The notes under the pieces were generated by a model. That model did not search any database. It was not told the origin of the DNA and was given only the letters and a program-made list of their open reading frames with translations. This document shows, piece by piece, positions 1 to 9,609 of a DNA stretch of 42,169 bases. The number at the start of each line of letters is the position of its first letter. Position 1 is the stretch's first letter. The translations under genes and the position numbers were made by a program. This DNA comes from a virus, in IMG/VR virus record IMGVR_UViG_3300037042_003858, positions 1-42,169 of that record. One strand, written 5' to 3'.

Positions 1-418
1 CCGCCGTTCCCGACACAAGATAGAAGTAGTGAGACAGATCATTCCATTTCGTGTACTTCCATGCACGGGTAATGATCGTGTAGCCGCGATTGGTGCCACC
101 ACCGTTGGCAAGCTGTGTGCAGGTTCGCATAGCGTAAAACACCGGACTTCCGGCGGTTCCCACCATCACGCTGTCAAACCACGTCGAGTCGGTCGCATAG
201 GTTGCCCGCGTGAAAAGCTGAGTGGCATTTGCGGTTGTCGATCCCAAGACGACGAGTTGCACCGAATCGGGACGCACCTGATTCCCCGCCGTCGTGTCTG
301 AAGGATAGAATGGAATCCACAGTGTATCATTCCCGATGTGCATTCCGAAATCGACGGCCCACCCCGGAACCGCCATGCACACCACCGCCGCCACCAGCAA
401 CACCCGCCACGTTCTCAT
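1..418 (-). CDS. Signal-peptide, fibre-like virion protein (5' part, cut by window edge)
   Basis: The open frame runs from an ATG at 418 off the left edge (139 codons visible). The N-terminus MRTWRVLLVAAVVCMAVPG is a clear Sec-type signal sequence with a likely cleavage site after GWA. The visible mature part is rich in Asp-Ser and Asp-Thr pairs and beta-prone, with no enzyme motif. Its start overlaps the stop of the 426-aa gene as ATGA, so it is the next gene of the late operon. Its 3' part is probably the fragment at the right edge (41227-42169): the styles match and the gene order continues there, but joining the ends directly is one base out of frame. An exported or fibre-like virion component is inference from position. 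Confidence 0.7.
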   Translation of the reverse strand, partial: MRTWRVLLVAAVVCMAVPGWAVDFGMHIGNDTLWIPFYPSDTTAGNQVRPDSVQLVVLGSTTANATQLFTRATYATDSTWFDSVMVGTAGSPVFYAMRTCTQLANGGGTNRGYTIITRAWKYTKWNDLSHYFYLVSGTA

Positions 419-1695
419 CGCGCACCCGCCCTGCCCGGTGAAATCCACGGGCCAATATCCTCATCCGTCGTGCCGTTCTCGCTCAACTGAATCCGCCGCC
501 GCTTGCCCCACTGTATTCCCGTGTCCTCAACTCCCGCGCTCAATTGGCTCACGATCAGTCCCATGTGGGGCACAACCTTTAGGGCGTTGTCAGTCCACGT
601 AGTTGTTACAGAGTCCCGCGCCGTGTACGTGATTCCGGCCCCGTAGATTTTCGAGGTCGAATCTTTGAACGAGTACGTCATCGCCCACACGTATCCCGCC
701 GTGGTCTTTGGCGCAATCACAAGCCGGTAGGTCTGATTGGCATTTAGCGTGATTTCGCCGCCCCAGTAGAGATACTTGGTCGATGTCTCGGAACCCGATG
801 CCGTGTTGATCGTATCGCCAAACGTTGCCGCCGCGATCTGCGTTCCATTTGTCCCGGTGGTATCGTACAGCTTGATCTCGAAGTTGTACGGTGCATCGCC
901 GATCTGGAGCGCGGCCCATGCTCCAATCACCTTCATGGGAAACGGGAAATTCAAGCGGTTGCCGTACTCTTTCGGGGTGGCGACAGTAATGCTCCCAATG
1001 ACGTCCACCGGCATTCCCGCGTCCAAATAAGATGAGCGTGTTGCATAATCAGAGTACTTCAGCCCGAATCCCGGAACGGCTGCAAGGCGTGTCCATGACG
1101 CTGAAGCAAGCCGGATCGCGCAATATGGGAACAACTGATTTGCGGCATTTACCGATGACATCGTCCGGTATATGTAGAGGGAGGACCCCCCGCCACCGGC
1201 GCGGCAGAATATTGCCGCGATCGTCTGGCCCGCCGTGCACACCGCCGCCGTGGTAAATCCAACGTATACAATTCCCTCTGGTGCTGAGTACGTCACGGCG
1301 CTGCCGCCGTGCGGAGTTGATGGATGATACGGCTTCCCTGGAACCCCCGGCGCAAGTTCCGGCACACCATTTTTCACGTTGTAGAGAGTGCACAGCAGGC
1401 TGCTGTCTGTTCCGATGATTGTCGCTATCACACGCGCATACACTCCAAACAGCGTGATCGTATCCGGCGTGAACCCCCGCGCCGGGACCTTGAAAATCAC
1501 GGCAACACGGTGGGTATCCGCTCCCAGGGTGGTTCCCGTCCAACTGCTAAGGACGTTCGGACTCAAGACCTGATAGGACGACGGAATCAGGATCGGCGTG
1601 GACAGCCGCACAAATGACGGCGTCGCCCCGATCAATGCCGCCCAGCCAATCGCAAGCAGAGCGGCCGCCGCGCAAAGCCTCAGAAGGAATCTCAT
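415..1695 (-). CDS. Signal-peptide, beta-rich late protein, possible fibre or receptor-binding component
   Basis: 426 aa from the ATG at 1695, which has a GGGGAA motif six bases upstream; an in-frame ATG at 1713 would overlap the previous gene and has a poorer site. The N-terminus MRFLLRLCAAAALLAIGWA is a hydrophobic signal sequence or anchor. The rest is predicted beta-rich with many Thr, Ser and Gly, and two stretches that resemble jelly-roll sandwiches (about residues 60-180 and 240-370). I recognise no family. It lies among the last genes of the late operon, where fibres and host-contact proteins usually sit. A secreted or virion-attached adhesin is inference. Confidence 0.7.
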   Translation of the reverse strand: MRFLLRLCAAAALLAIGWAALIGATPSFVRLSTPILIPSSYQVLSPNVLSSWTGTTLGADTHRVAVIFKVPARGFTPDTITLFGVYARVIATIIGTDSSLLCTLYNVKNGVPELAPGVPGKPYHPSTPHGGSAVTYSAPEGIVYVGFTTAAVCTAGQTIAAIFCRAGGGGSSLYIYRTMSSVNAANQLFPYCAIRLASASWTRLAAVPGFGLKYSDYATRSSYLDAGMPVDVIGSITVATPKEYGNRLNFPFPMKVIGAWAALQIGDAPYNFEIKLYDTTGTNGTQIAAATFGDTINTASGSETSTKYLYWGGEITLNANQTYRLVIAPKTTAGYVWAMTYSFKDSTSKIYGAGITYTARDSVTTTWTDNALKVVPHMGLIVSQLSAGVEDTGIQWGKRRRIQLSENGTTDEDIGPWISPGRAGAR

Positions 1696-1697
1696 CT

Positions 1698-2456
1698 TCA
1701 GTTCCCCGGCCATAGTTTACCCAGCCAGTCGTCAGCATACAAAACCACACCACCGCCCACACCAATCGACTCGATCCGCCCCGGTTTGTTCTGGAACACC
1801 TTGGCACCAAGGAAAATCGAGGACTGATCGGAAATGTGCAAATTAGCGGCAACGCCTGTTATCAACCCCCAATCTTTCTCTCCGGCATCGCCTGCGGCCA
1901 GCTTGTTTGCCCCGCCAATCTCATAGATCATGTCCAGCCGGTTCCAACCCATGACGTTGTGCTCGATCCAGAGGCCTGACACACCAAAGGATGTCGGCGA
2001 CTGATCTTCGATCTTCAAGGCACGGAACAACAACGCCATGTGCGCCGACCGCATCTTGTAGATGCGATAGCTGACACCCGCATCGAGCCAAAGGTCGCCA
2101 GCGTGTGGCCCCATGACAATGGCGACAACGGAACTGTTGACGCCGATCCTGGGATCAAATTCAAATTCCGGCGTGTACTGCGCCATTGCCAGCGTCGGCA
2201 GCAGACACAGAACAAGTGTCGCCACGACGATCTTTGCCGGGACTCCCGCGCCGAGCTTCTTCCATCTCTTGATCTTCTCGCGCTGTGCGTAGTTCGGCTT
2301 TCCGACCGTCACCATGACCGACTGACTTCGTACTCCTTTCAACCGCTTCCCATGAAAGGTTGCCGTCACAACCGATGTTGGACTCACGTACTTCGTGGCG
2401 CGCTTGGCACCACCCGTCAAAACCGCGTCAACTACTGCGGCAATCCACTTCTCCAT
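1698..2456 (-). CDS. Fusion of a small phage protein with an exported, outer-membrane-like domain
   Basis: 252 aa from the ATG at 2456, preceded by a strong AAGGAG site at a good distance. Residues 1-70 (MEKWIAAVVDAVLTGGAKRA onward, with VGKPNYAQREKIKRWKK) look like a small stand-alone phage protein of unknown function that I recall from many phages. Residues about 72-93 form a signal-like hydrophobic segment ending LPTLAMAQ. The remaining 160 residues alternate polar and non-polar residues in short strands (GVSYRIYKM, GVAANLHI, SIFLGAKVF), as small outer-membrane barrels do. The charged N-terminal domain ahead of a signal sequence is unusual and could mean a membrane anchor or fused genes. 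Superinfection exclusion is one possible role, unproven. Confidence 0.7.
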   Translation of the reverse strand: MEKWIAAVVDAVLTGGAKRATKYVSPTSVVTATFHGKRLKGVRSQSVMVTVGKPNYAQREKIKRWKKLGAGVPAKIVVATLVLCLLPTLAMAQYTPEFEFDPRIGVNSSVVAIVMGPHAGDLWLDAGVSYRIYKMRSAHMALLFRALKIEDQSPTSFGVSGLWIEHNVMGWNRLDMIYEIGGANKLAAGDAGEKDWGLITGVAANLHISDQSSIFLGAKVFQNKPGRIESIGVGGGVVLYADDWLGKLWPGN

Positions 2457-2590
2457 GTTACTCTCCTTTTGTCTTTGAACGTAAACCAGCAATACCGACA
2501 AAATGCCCTCGGCAACCCCAACCAGAACGACAGACTGCCACCGTCGGCGTAGTCCCAAGATTCACGAAAGAACCCCCTCCACTTCTTCAT
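2432..2590 (-). CDS. Small aromatic-rich protein of unknown function (52 aa)
   Basis: ATG at 2590 overlaps the stop of the 96-aa gene as ATGA, the coupling used throughout this operon. The product (MKKWRGFFRESWDYADGG...) is rich in Trp, Phe and Arg and contains a C-x-x-C-W cluster. Its 3' end overlaps the first 25 bases of the 252-aa gene and carries that gene's ribosome binding site. It fills a gap that would otherwise be empty. No family recognised; a chance frame cannot be excluded. Confidence 0.5.
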   Translation of the reverse strand: MKKWRGFFRESWDYADGGSLSFWLGLPRAFCRYCWFTFKDKRRVTWRSGLPQ

Positions 2591-2877
2591 GCTGGTTCTC
2601 CTTCTTCTACTGGTTCGTATGTCATGGTGAAAATCTCATCTTTGCAGGGGTAGAATTCCCCTCGGATTCCCCTGATAACCGAATCTCCAACTATAGCCGT
2701 CATAATTCCTTCCAAGGTCTTGATCTGGAGATAACGCCCAGTCGGATTGTCCTCTGTCGGTTCAAGTACGGGAGATTCCACGACAACATCATTTGACCAT
2801 TGGCAAATGTCGTGTCCGTTATTCCCGGTGTACTCCATTGCCTCGATCACGATGGGTTTTTTCCTGAACTTGCTCAT
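2587..2877 (-). CDS. Conserved small phage protein (KKPxxIEA type), 96 aa
   Basis: Opens with MSKFRKKPIVIEAMEYTG and continues with a TLEGIMTAIVGDSVIRGIRG core and an EFYPCKDEIFTMTYE C-terminus. This is the pattern of a widespread small phage protein family, often found near lysis or tail genes, whose function is not established. The length is usual for the family and the protein looks intact. Its start overlaps the stop of the holin-like gene as ATGA and its stop overlaps the next small gene. Family assignment rests on recalled motif order. Confidence 0.8.
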   Translation of the reverse strand: MSKFRKKPIVIEAMEYTGNNGHDICQWSNDVVVESPVLEPTEDNPTGRYLQIKTLEGIMTAIVGDSVIRGIRGEFYPCKDEIFTMTYEPVEEGEPA

Positions 2878-3212
2878 GGCGTCCCGCCGTTCTTCTTCGC
2901 CGCCGAACTCTTCGTCAGTGACGTTGTGAAGAAGGTCCGAATGATGATGGTGACCACCGATCCCACCGCCATGATCGCCGCCATGACGGTCGCTTGATCT
3001 GTCTCTGAGATTTTGTAGCCAAACAAGGCCGCGACCGCGATCAAAAGCGTGATCGCGCTATTCCAGTTGACCTTGCTGGCCCACGAAGACTTGACTCCAG
3101 CAGCCACTGTCTCTGTCTCTTGCACGTTCCGCCTCCATTCTGTTATGAGTTTAGACGCTTGACCCCACAGCTTGTAGGCCTTCAACATCTGGCCGATCTT
3201 CTTGAACATCAC
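2874..3212 (-). CDS. Holin-like membrane protein
   Basis: 112 aa. An N-terminal charged helix (residues 1-45) is followed by two hydrophobic segments, about 50-66 (SAITLLIAVAALFGYKI) and 74-93 (ATVMAAIMAVGSVVTIIIRT), separated by a short SETDQ turn, then a basic tail KSSAAKK. Two closely spaced transmembrane helices with a charged tail and about 110 residues are typical of class II holins, which form the inner-membrane hole that releases the endolysin. It is coupled by ATGA overlaps to a one-helix membrane protein upstream and a conserved phage gene downstream. The candidate endolysin is at 40866-41219, downstream in the same operon if the genome is circular. Confidence 0.65.
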   Translation of the reverse strand: MMFKKIGQMLKAYKLWGQASKLITEWRRNVQETETVAAGVKSSWASKVNWNSAITLLIAVAALFGYKISETDQATVMAAIMAVGSVVTIIIRTFFTTSLTKSSAAKKNGGTP

Positions 3213-3538
3213 CGGCCCCCCGTCGTGTCCGGTTCAACGTATGCCCGCCGTGATTCTGGTATGCGTAGTTCATCCATGATCGCTTCGATGTTCTTGGCAA
3301 CGGCGATCTTCCATTGCAGATCCAGCGCCTTTTCCGTATTCTGCCGCGCCTGTGCCGTGTCCTGAATGTTGATCCGAACCCCGATCTCGACCAGCTCGTT
3401 CACGATGCGATTGATTTGCTTCTCGATAGCTCCCACATCGGAGGCGCGTATCGTGAGAAACAACGTCAGGAACACGGTCGCCATAGCGACGAAACTTCCC
3501 GCCACCCACTTCCAAATCCCGTTCCCGTTGCCCGCCAT
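3209..3538 (-). CDS. Single-pass membrane protein with coiled coil, possible lysis accessory
   Basis: 109 aa. Residues about 9-29 (WKWVAGSFVAMATVFLTLFL) form one transmembrane helix. Residues 35-90 are heptad-like and charged (IEKQINRIVNELVEIGVRI...), consistent with a coiled coil. The layout resembles inner-membrane spanins and other lysis accessory proteins, but no lipobox partner is visible, so the role is open. It begins three bases after the 1715-aa gene stop and overlaps the holin-like gene as ATGA. Confidence 0.6.
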   Translation of the reverse strand: MAGNGNGIWKWVAGSFVAMATVFLTLFLTIRASDVGAIEKQINRIVNELVEIGVRINIQDTAQARQNTEKALDLQWKIAVAKNIEAIMDELRIPESRRAYVEPDTTGGR

Positions 3539-3541
3539 GCG

Positions 3542-6500
3542 CTACTTCCCCCCTGGTGTAAACACCTTCTTGATTGCCGTCGGTGCCGTTTGCAACATCC
3601 GTTCGGCACGGTTCTGCGTTGTCGATTTCTTGCGGGCCTCAACCCGGTCATCAATGGCCCCGTTCGTGATCGGGAACTCTGGGTAAAGCGCGTTGAACCG
3701 ATGCGCTTCTGGGCCAGCATCGTACTGTGGGTTCGCCATCTTTTGCGCGGCAATCCGATCAAGAACCGCATCGCGCTTCGCCATTGCGTCAACCAGCGCA
3801 TCGGTCCAAATGTCCAGCGGTTCATTGATCGGCCTTCCGAGAACGAGAACCTTGTCGCCGATGGTCTTCCCACCAAGAGCGTAGATCAACAGGTCTTTCA
3901 GGTCGGCCCGATACTTCAGTTTGCCGTCCGGTGTATTGAAGTTGTACAGTCCGCGATCCGCGCCCTTTCCGAGTTTGTAGAGGCCATCAATCAATCTACC
4001 GATACCGGGATTCCCCTGAACCGCCGTGTTGAAGAGTCTCTTGAATACTGATGGCTCCGCCGTGTCCTTGCCGATAATGGCCCTGCTGTACCGTTGTATG
4101 TCCCCCCCCACCGGACCAAGATTCTCAAGGACGTTCTCGCTTGGGGCATCTACCATCTGGAGAGAGTAGGACATGTCCAGCCCAATCAACCCCGGTAGTC
4201 CGTAGGCGAGAAAATCCGCGACACCCTTGCCGTGCTCCTTGGAGATTTGTTGGTACATCTTGTGCGTGAGGTATCCTCCCCCAATGGCGAGGATGGGACT
4301 CGTGGCCCCCTTCAATCCACCGATAACGAGCTTGGCCCCCAACCACTTCATCGCACCGGGGAAATTCTTGTTTCTGAGAAGTCCCGCGCCAAGTTCCAGA
4401 TCGTTCACCGTAAACCGTTTGAACATCAGGATCGTAGAAGGGATAGCTCCGCGCATGATCGGCGGCACGTCTGCCGGATTGTAGGCAAACTGCGATTCCA
4501 GATTCCCCTTGAGATAGGCGTAGTCGTTTGCTGCCGCGTCATCCATCCCTGCCTTAATCCCCTTGCGATAGAAGGCAGACCACGCCGACCGCTGGTTGAA
4601 TGTCTCTGTGCCCGCCATGTGTGTTGGCCGGAGTTTCCCGAACTCTAGGAATCGACCACCAGCAAAAGACTCCACGCTATGCGCCTTCATCGCAGCATGG
4701 CCCTCTGCCGTGTGTGCAAAGCGAATCCCTTCCGCTAGCTCAGGAGCCGTGAGTTTCACCCCCGTCTGCGCCAACTGGAGTGAATTGAGGAGCTGCGCAC
4801 GTGGACTCAACTTCCATTTCAGGTAGACAATGGGTTGCTTTAATGCTGCCGCCGTCCATCGTTCCAAGGCGAACGGAGAAACGAAATCACGAATCCCCGG
4901 AATGTGCTGCAATGAGGCGTCGAACGCTTCGGACAGGGCACTCCGCTTCGTGCCCCAGACCGCATCGAAATTTGATTGCAGGTAGTCGGCCAGTTGTGGA
5001 TTGTCACCGCGAATCCGTTCGATCATCGGTGTAACTTCGCGCCCCATCTTGGTGGTGTAGATGTTCCGGGCAATTGAACGGTTGTACAATCCCATCGCCC
5101 GAATCATGTCTTTCGTGAATCCCTCTGCGCCCGTCCGATGCTGTAATGGAGCCGCCCATTTCTGACGAGCGGCCCGCATTCCGATCTTGCCTTTCATCGC
5201 CTCCTGCAAGTCGGCCTTACTGATGTCTGCTGCTTCCTTGATTTCCTTTAGGAGCGACCAGTACCGGCCAGCACCAAGCCGGACCACATCGGGCGCGCTG
5301 AATCCCTTGTTGATAACTTGGAACTGTGCAGCATCGGTAATCCCCATGTTGTGCGCGACTTCCGCGACCTTGCTCATCGCTTCCATGCGCGTCGTTGCCG
5401 ATCCCACAGTCACAAACTCACCATCGGCATTCATAATCTTGACGAGGTAATCACCGGGGAACATGTGCGGCAGGTAGTCTTCGATCCGCCAAGTCTCCGG
5501 CACCATTTCTTTGAGTCTGGCATCAACACGTCGGGCCACTTCCGCCCGCGCCGGATCACCCTCCGCCCCAAGCGGCTCGCCCCTTGCCCCAATCTCCTGA
5601 CGATATTGCTTCTCGATTTCTGCCGTCACCCAATTCCGATTTCGCTCTCTGATTCGCTGGAGCTGTTCGGTACGATCTTGGTCGAGAAATTGCCGGAGTT
5701 GCTTGGCTGCCGTCTTGGTTCCGGGTTGCAGGTTCGGATCGGCCATGATTTCTTCGATGGGACGACTCTCAAACGACTTCCAGAACCTCTCCCCCTTAAC
5801 ACCCCAATCCTGACTCGGAACCTGACGCTTGATCTCATTCATCAGGTTGTCACGCCGCCAGATTTCGGCCTGCACATCACGGGCCGCTAAGACGATTTTC
5901 TCTTGCGCCTGCTTTGCGTACTGGCCGAATTGCTCGACAAAGTTAAGGGGCCGCCGGAAGAACCGAGCCACACTCGGCTTCTTCATCTCCCGTGCCATCT
6001 CGACACTGACATCCGGTGTCTTGGCCGCTTGACGGCGCATCTCAAATCCGAGTTTCGCGCCAAGGCTCGTGGTCATCCCCGGAGTACCAACACCACCACC
6101 CGCCTCCATTGTCGGCTTGACAATCTCAACGCCCCCCCCGCCCTCCCCGGCGAGCGGCGGCTTGGCGGATTTGGTTACTGCCCTGATGGGTTTGATGATC
6201 GCCGCTTCGGCCTCTGCACTCAACCTTATGGGCATCAAAGCACCAACGGGCTTTCCTTTAGAGAGAATCAACGCATGAGGAATCTCTCCCGCTCCCTCTC
6301 CCTTGGCAAACGCAAGCGAGAAATCCTTCACGTTCCGATGGAAGAAGTCTACATAGTACCCGTTGAACTCAAGTCGAGTGTTCCCATCGGTGAAAACAGC
6401 CGTCTCCGCTTTATCCCGACCACTAATACGACCAACCTCTTCCAGCGCAGATCCGATTTCCTGTTGCAGGTATTTCGCCGCGTGGTCATTCAACTTCTTG

Positions 6501-8689
6501 GCCGGAATTGTCATCGGCTCGGTCGGTTTCTCCAGTCGCGCATCGGGAATCGCAGTCTTCTTAATGAAATAACACCCGTCAGTCACATAGGCTGTTGTCC
6601 CCTCGACATTCCTGGTGGAGATCGACGTTGCATTTCTTGGTGACGACGGGATCGGAACGGTCATGTTTTCCTCGCCGAGAACATCGAAGGGAACATCAAA
6701 CGTATACTTCGGTGTTGGCGATTCTCCCGTCTTGACAAACGCGGGGAATTTAGCGACTCTCGTAGTCCCTTCACGAAGACCGGAAATCCGTGTCTTCAAC
6801 TCGGAAAGCGCCTCTTGGGTCTTCTCTATTTTGAATGTGCCGTCACCGGGAATCTCGATTGTAACCGTAGGAACATTCATCCTTTGACGTGTCGAAGCCA
6901 TTCCAGCGTCAAGTTCTGCGATGGCCGCATTCCTCTTTTCCTCTTTTATCCAAGACCGATCGGTGGCCTTCAAGTTCCTTTTGTAGATATCGACAACCTC
7001 GTTCAATGAGGTTGATCGTGGTGGCGCGACCTTCAACTCCTCATCAATCCGCACCACCATCTGACGTTTGAATTCCTTCAGACCCAGAGACGATTCGCGC
7101 TTTCCGTCGATGATTTCCGCAACGGCAGTCTCCGGCGTCGCCGCCTTCGCCGCGTTGACCTCATCAATCTTCGGCTGCACTTCGCGCTTCATCCGCAAGG
7201 CCGCCGCGCCGGGGGGTTCATTCGCAGTAGGCGGTTGCGTTCGCAGTGCCCGTTGACGTTCCATTCCGTCGATCAAATGGCCCGTAACAACGTTACCATC
7301 GACTGTGATCTTCCAGTACTTGGTAAAACCGGTCGGCTCCTCTTTAACTATCGTAAAACCATTGGCTGTCGGAATAACGTACCGTGGTTCACCAGTCTTC
7401 TTGGCAGACTTTGCAGCAGCCCCAACCGCCGACTGTTGATTTCCCCGATTATACTTTGACGAGATTGTGGCAAACTCCTCGTCAGTGATTTCCTTGGTCA
7501 CCGTCTTGACGAGTCCGGGAACACTCACCTCCGGCGTCTCAGGGCGGACAGCCGTTTCTTGAGGACGCCGCGATATGGCACTGCCCGCCCGTAGTTGAGA
7601 CGGCTCCGGGGGCAACTCCGGAGCGGGGATTCCGGCTGGAGGAGGACCAACCGGAGAAGTCTGCAATTCAGCCGGGCCGGGAGCCGCGCCTTCCTTGGCA
7701 ATCCCCCCAGCGGCTTCAGTAGGGGCTGGCTCTCCGGCCCGCGCTCGTGCATCCTGCAATCGGTAATCCTGTCGGCCCGTCCTGAGTGCCGTTTGACGTT
7801 CGGCAAGAGCCGCCCTTCCTTCCCCCGTAATTCCGGCCACGAGGTCAATGGGTTTCGGTACGATCATCCCCTTAAGCGGCGCAACTATACCGACGATCCC
7901 CAGCGCCGTGCCGAATAGGTTCTTGTCTACCTGATCGCGTGCCGCTGCGTAGTCTGGGTACTTCCGGTCGATTTCCTCGTGCCTGCGCTTGGCGTCCGCC
8001 GCCGAAAGGTTCTGATCGAACCACACCTTGGCGTGTTCGATGATCGGATTGAACCCACCGGCAAAGGGGTTTGTCCCGATGGCGGTTCCGGCGTTGTGGA
8101 TGGCGTCGATGCTGGCAGATACCATGCCTGTCAGATCCTCAACAACAGCATTTGCCGCTGCCGGGTTAGCGATGGGACCGCTCGCCGCCGCCAGATCGAC
8201 AACCTGTTTGCCGATACCCTTGGCCAGCCCAATGGCTTCACGCCCAAGGTTCCGGACCAGTGGACCAATGCCAGTCACTTCCTCTTGTTCTTGGTTCACC
8301 CACGAGTCTGGTGTAGCCCCGATCTTGGCCCTGTAGTCGATCCCTGGACCCGCACCAATCGTATCGCCACGAGGCGGTATCGGAGTCACCACCCCTGTCG
8401 AACTCGCCGCCAGCGGGCCGGAAGGGGCGGTCGCGGCAAGACGGGAAGTATCAATCGGCCCCCGCGCCGGGATTATCGTTGGTTGCTGATCTTGGGCCGG
8501 TTCCTCATTCGGCTTCATCCCCGCCAGCAATTGGAAATCGGTAAGCCCCGCTTCCGGTCCCAACTTCTGTGCGTTCTTTGCCACCCGATACCCGGCGATC
8601 TTCTGCCGTAGTTCGGCAATGCGCTGCCGAAGACTGGCGATCCGCTCTGCCCGGCGCTCAGTACCGATTTCTTCAAGAATTCCCGGCAT
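3542..8689 (-). CDS. Very large internal virion (ejection) protein with LPD-like C-terminal region
   Basis: 1715 aa, the largest protein in the window. Residues 1-60 form a basic coiled coil (SLRQRIAELRQKIAGYR). A Pro/Ala-rich linker follows (about 300-400), then several mixed domains and a long helical second half from about residue 870. The last 500 residues contain hydrophobic stretches near LVIGGLKGATSPILAIGGGY and FLAYGLPGLIGL. The C-terminal region resembles 'large polyvalent protein associated' domains in huge phage proteins, from memory. No transglycosylase or protease motif is clear. Position after the nozzle and fibre-like genes and the membrane-prone segments suggest a protein ejected with the DNA. 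It begins TAATG on the previous stop. Confidence 0.7.
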   Translation of the reverse strand: MPGILEEIGTERRAERIASLRQRIAELRQKIAGYRVAKNAQKLGPEAGLTDFQLLAGMKPNEEPAQDQQPTIIPARGPIDTSRLAATAPSGPLAASSTGVVTPIPPRGDTIGAGPGIDYRAKIGATPDSWVNQEQEEVTGIGPLVRNLGREAIGLAKGIGKQVVDLAAASGPIANPAAANAVVEDLTGMVSASIDAIHNAGTAIGTNPFAGGFNPIIEHAKVWFDQNLSAADAKRRHEEIDRKYPDYAAARDQVDKNLFGTALGIVGIVAPLKGMIVPKPIDLVAGITGEGRAALAERQTALRTGRQDYRLQDARARAGEPAPTEAAGGIAKEGAAPGPAELQTSPVGPPPAGIPAPELPPEPSQLRAGSAISRRPQETAVRPETPEVSVPGLVKTVTKEITDEEFATISSKYNRGNQQSAVGAAAKSAKKTGEPRYVIPTANGFTIVKEEPTGFTKYWKITVDGNVVTGHLIDGMERQRALRTQPPTANEPPGAAALRMKREVQPKIDEVNAAKAATPETAVAEIIDGKRESSLGLKEFKRQMVVRIDEELKVAPPRSTSLNEVVDIYKRNLKATDRSWIKEEKRNAAIAELDAGMASTRQRMNVPTVTIEIPGDGTFKIEKTQEALSELKTRISGLREGTTRVAKFPAFVKTGESPTPKYTFDVPFDVLGEENMTVPIPSSPRNATSISTRNVEGTTAYVTDGCYFIKKTAIPDARLEKPTEPMTIPAKKLNDHAAKYLQQEIGSALEEVGRISGRDKAETAVFTDGNTRLEFNGYYVDFFHRNVKDFSLAFAKGEGAGEIPHALILSKGKPVGALMPIRLSAEAEAAIIKPIRAVTKSAKPPLAGEGGGGVEIVKPTMEAGGGVGTPGMTTSLGAKLGFEMRRQAAKTPDVSVEMAREMKKPSVARFFRRPLNFVEQFGQYAKQAQEKIVLAARDVQAEIWRRDNLMNEIKRQVPSQDWGVKGERFWKSFESRPIEEIMADPNLQPGTKTAAKQLRQFLDQDRTEQLQRIRERNRNWVTAEIEKQYRQEIGARGEPLGAEGDPARAEVARRVDARLKEMVPETWRIEDYLPHMFPGDYLVKIMNADGEFVTVGSATTRMEAMSKVAEVAHNMGITDAAQFQVINKGFSAPDVVRLGAGRYWSLLKEIKEAADISKADLQEAMKGKIGMRAARQKWAAPLQHRTGAEGFTKDMIRAMGLYNRSIARNIYTTKMGREVTPMIERIRGDNPQLADYLQSNFDAVWGTKRSALSEAFDASLQHIPGIRDFVSPFALERWTAAALKQPIVYLKWKLSPRAQLLNSLQLAQTGVKLTAPELAEGIRFAHTAEGHAAMKAHSVESFAGGRFLEFGKLRPTHMAGTETFNQRSAWSAFYRKGIKAGMDDAAANDYAYLKGNLESQFAYNPADVPPIMRGAIPSTILMFKRFTVNDLELGAGLLRNKNFPGAMKWLGAKLVIGGLKGATSPILAIGGGYLTHKMYQQISKEHGKGVADFLAYGLPGLIGLDMSYSLQMVDAPSENVLENLGPVGGDIQRYSRAIIGKDTAEPSVFKRLFNTAVQGNPGIGRLIDGLYKLGKGADRGLYNFNTPDGKLKYRADLKDLLIYALGGKTIGDKVLVLGRPINEPLDIWTDALVDAMAKRDAVLDRIAAQKMANPQYDAGPEAHRFNALYPEFPITNGAIDDRVEARKKSTTQNRAERMLQTAPTAIKKVFTPGGK

Positions 8690-9609
8690 TACTGACCACT
8701 CCGTAACCGTTGGAATTCCTCAATCAAACTCCGCAATTCGGCTTCTAGGGCATCAATCAACGGATCAGCGCCGCTCCCCTGGGGTTGTTGACCAGCAACG
8801 TCCTGTTTCTCTCTGGTCAGTTGTTTCGTGAGAACACGGGCCGAATCAGCAACTTCTTTAGAAGTCAAAACTCTGGCGGCTGTTGAGTCTGGCCAGACCG
8901 GCCCCCGCTTCGCAACTTCCGCCGGGGTCTGATCTTTGGCCAACAGACTTCTTTGTTGCTCATAATCAGATGCCACTACTTCAGGAGATGGAAATGTCTT
9001 ACTCCCCGGCATCTCTCCGCCAATCGCAACCCACAACCGCGTCTTTGCATCGTCGGGCAACTTGTCCCGCGCATACTCAGCACGCGCCGCACGATCCATC
9101 GCGGAGTCGGTCGCCTTCTCCGGTTTTTCCGGCTTGGGCGGTTCCAACTCCTGAATCGCCTCACGACTCTGAGCAATCGTACCGTGCAACGCCGCATCGG
9201 CAATCGACTGACGACGAGGATCATCGCGTGTCAACTTCTGAAACTGCGGATTCTTCAGCAGTCCCTGCCCACGAGAAATCGCTACCGATGCTTCGCGGGC
9301 GCTATCCTCTGCCGCCGTTTCTCTCTGTAACGACTCCGATTGCCGAATTTTCCCTGCCAACGCCATGCTGACCACATCATCTGCCGTGCCACCGGAGTCG
9401 ATCATCCGATCGTGATCTGGCTTCCATTGAATACCACGCGCAGAAAGTTTGAGGCGGGCAACGGCCTTCTCTCCCCGCTTACGCCTCTCGGCCTCTTCTT
9501 CTTCGGTCTTGCGTTGCTGACTGGCCGCAATCAAAGCACCAATACCACGACCCAGCGCAGCACCGCCAAGGTCATCGCCTGCCTGCCATCTCCCCGCACT
9601 GGTTGGCAT
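8689..9609 (-). CDS. Helical virion protein, probable internal or ejected component
   Basis: 306 aa, almost entirely charged and helical. A small Gly/Ala-rich segment at residues 14-30 (LGGAALGRGIGALIAA) could touch a membrane, followed by a strongly charged KTEEEEAERRKRGEK run. A Pro-Glu-Lys linker near 150 and a C-terminal coiled coil (LIDALEAELRSLIEEFQRL) complete it. No catalytic motif. It is coupled by TAATG to the 961-aa gene upstream and by TAATG to the 1715-aa gene downstream, so the three are probably made in fixed ratios. Internal virion protein is inferred from location and composition. Confidence 0.65.
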   Translation of the reverse strand: MPTSAGRWQAGDDLGGAALGRGIGALIAASQQRKTEEEEAERRKRGEKAVARLKLSARGIQWKPDHDRMIDSGGTADDVVSMALAGKIRQSESLQRETAAEDSAREASVAISRGQGLLKNPQFQKLTRDDPRRQSIADAALHGTIAQSREAIQELEPPKPEKPEKATDSAMDRAARAEYARDKLPDDAKTRLWVAIGGEMPGSKTFPSPEVVASDYEQQRSLLAKDQTPAEVAKRGPVWPDSTAARVLTSKEVADSARVLTKQLTREKQDVAGQQPQGSGADPLIDALEAELRSLIEEFQRLRSGQ

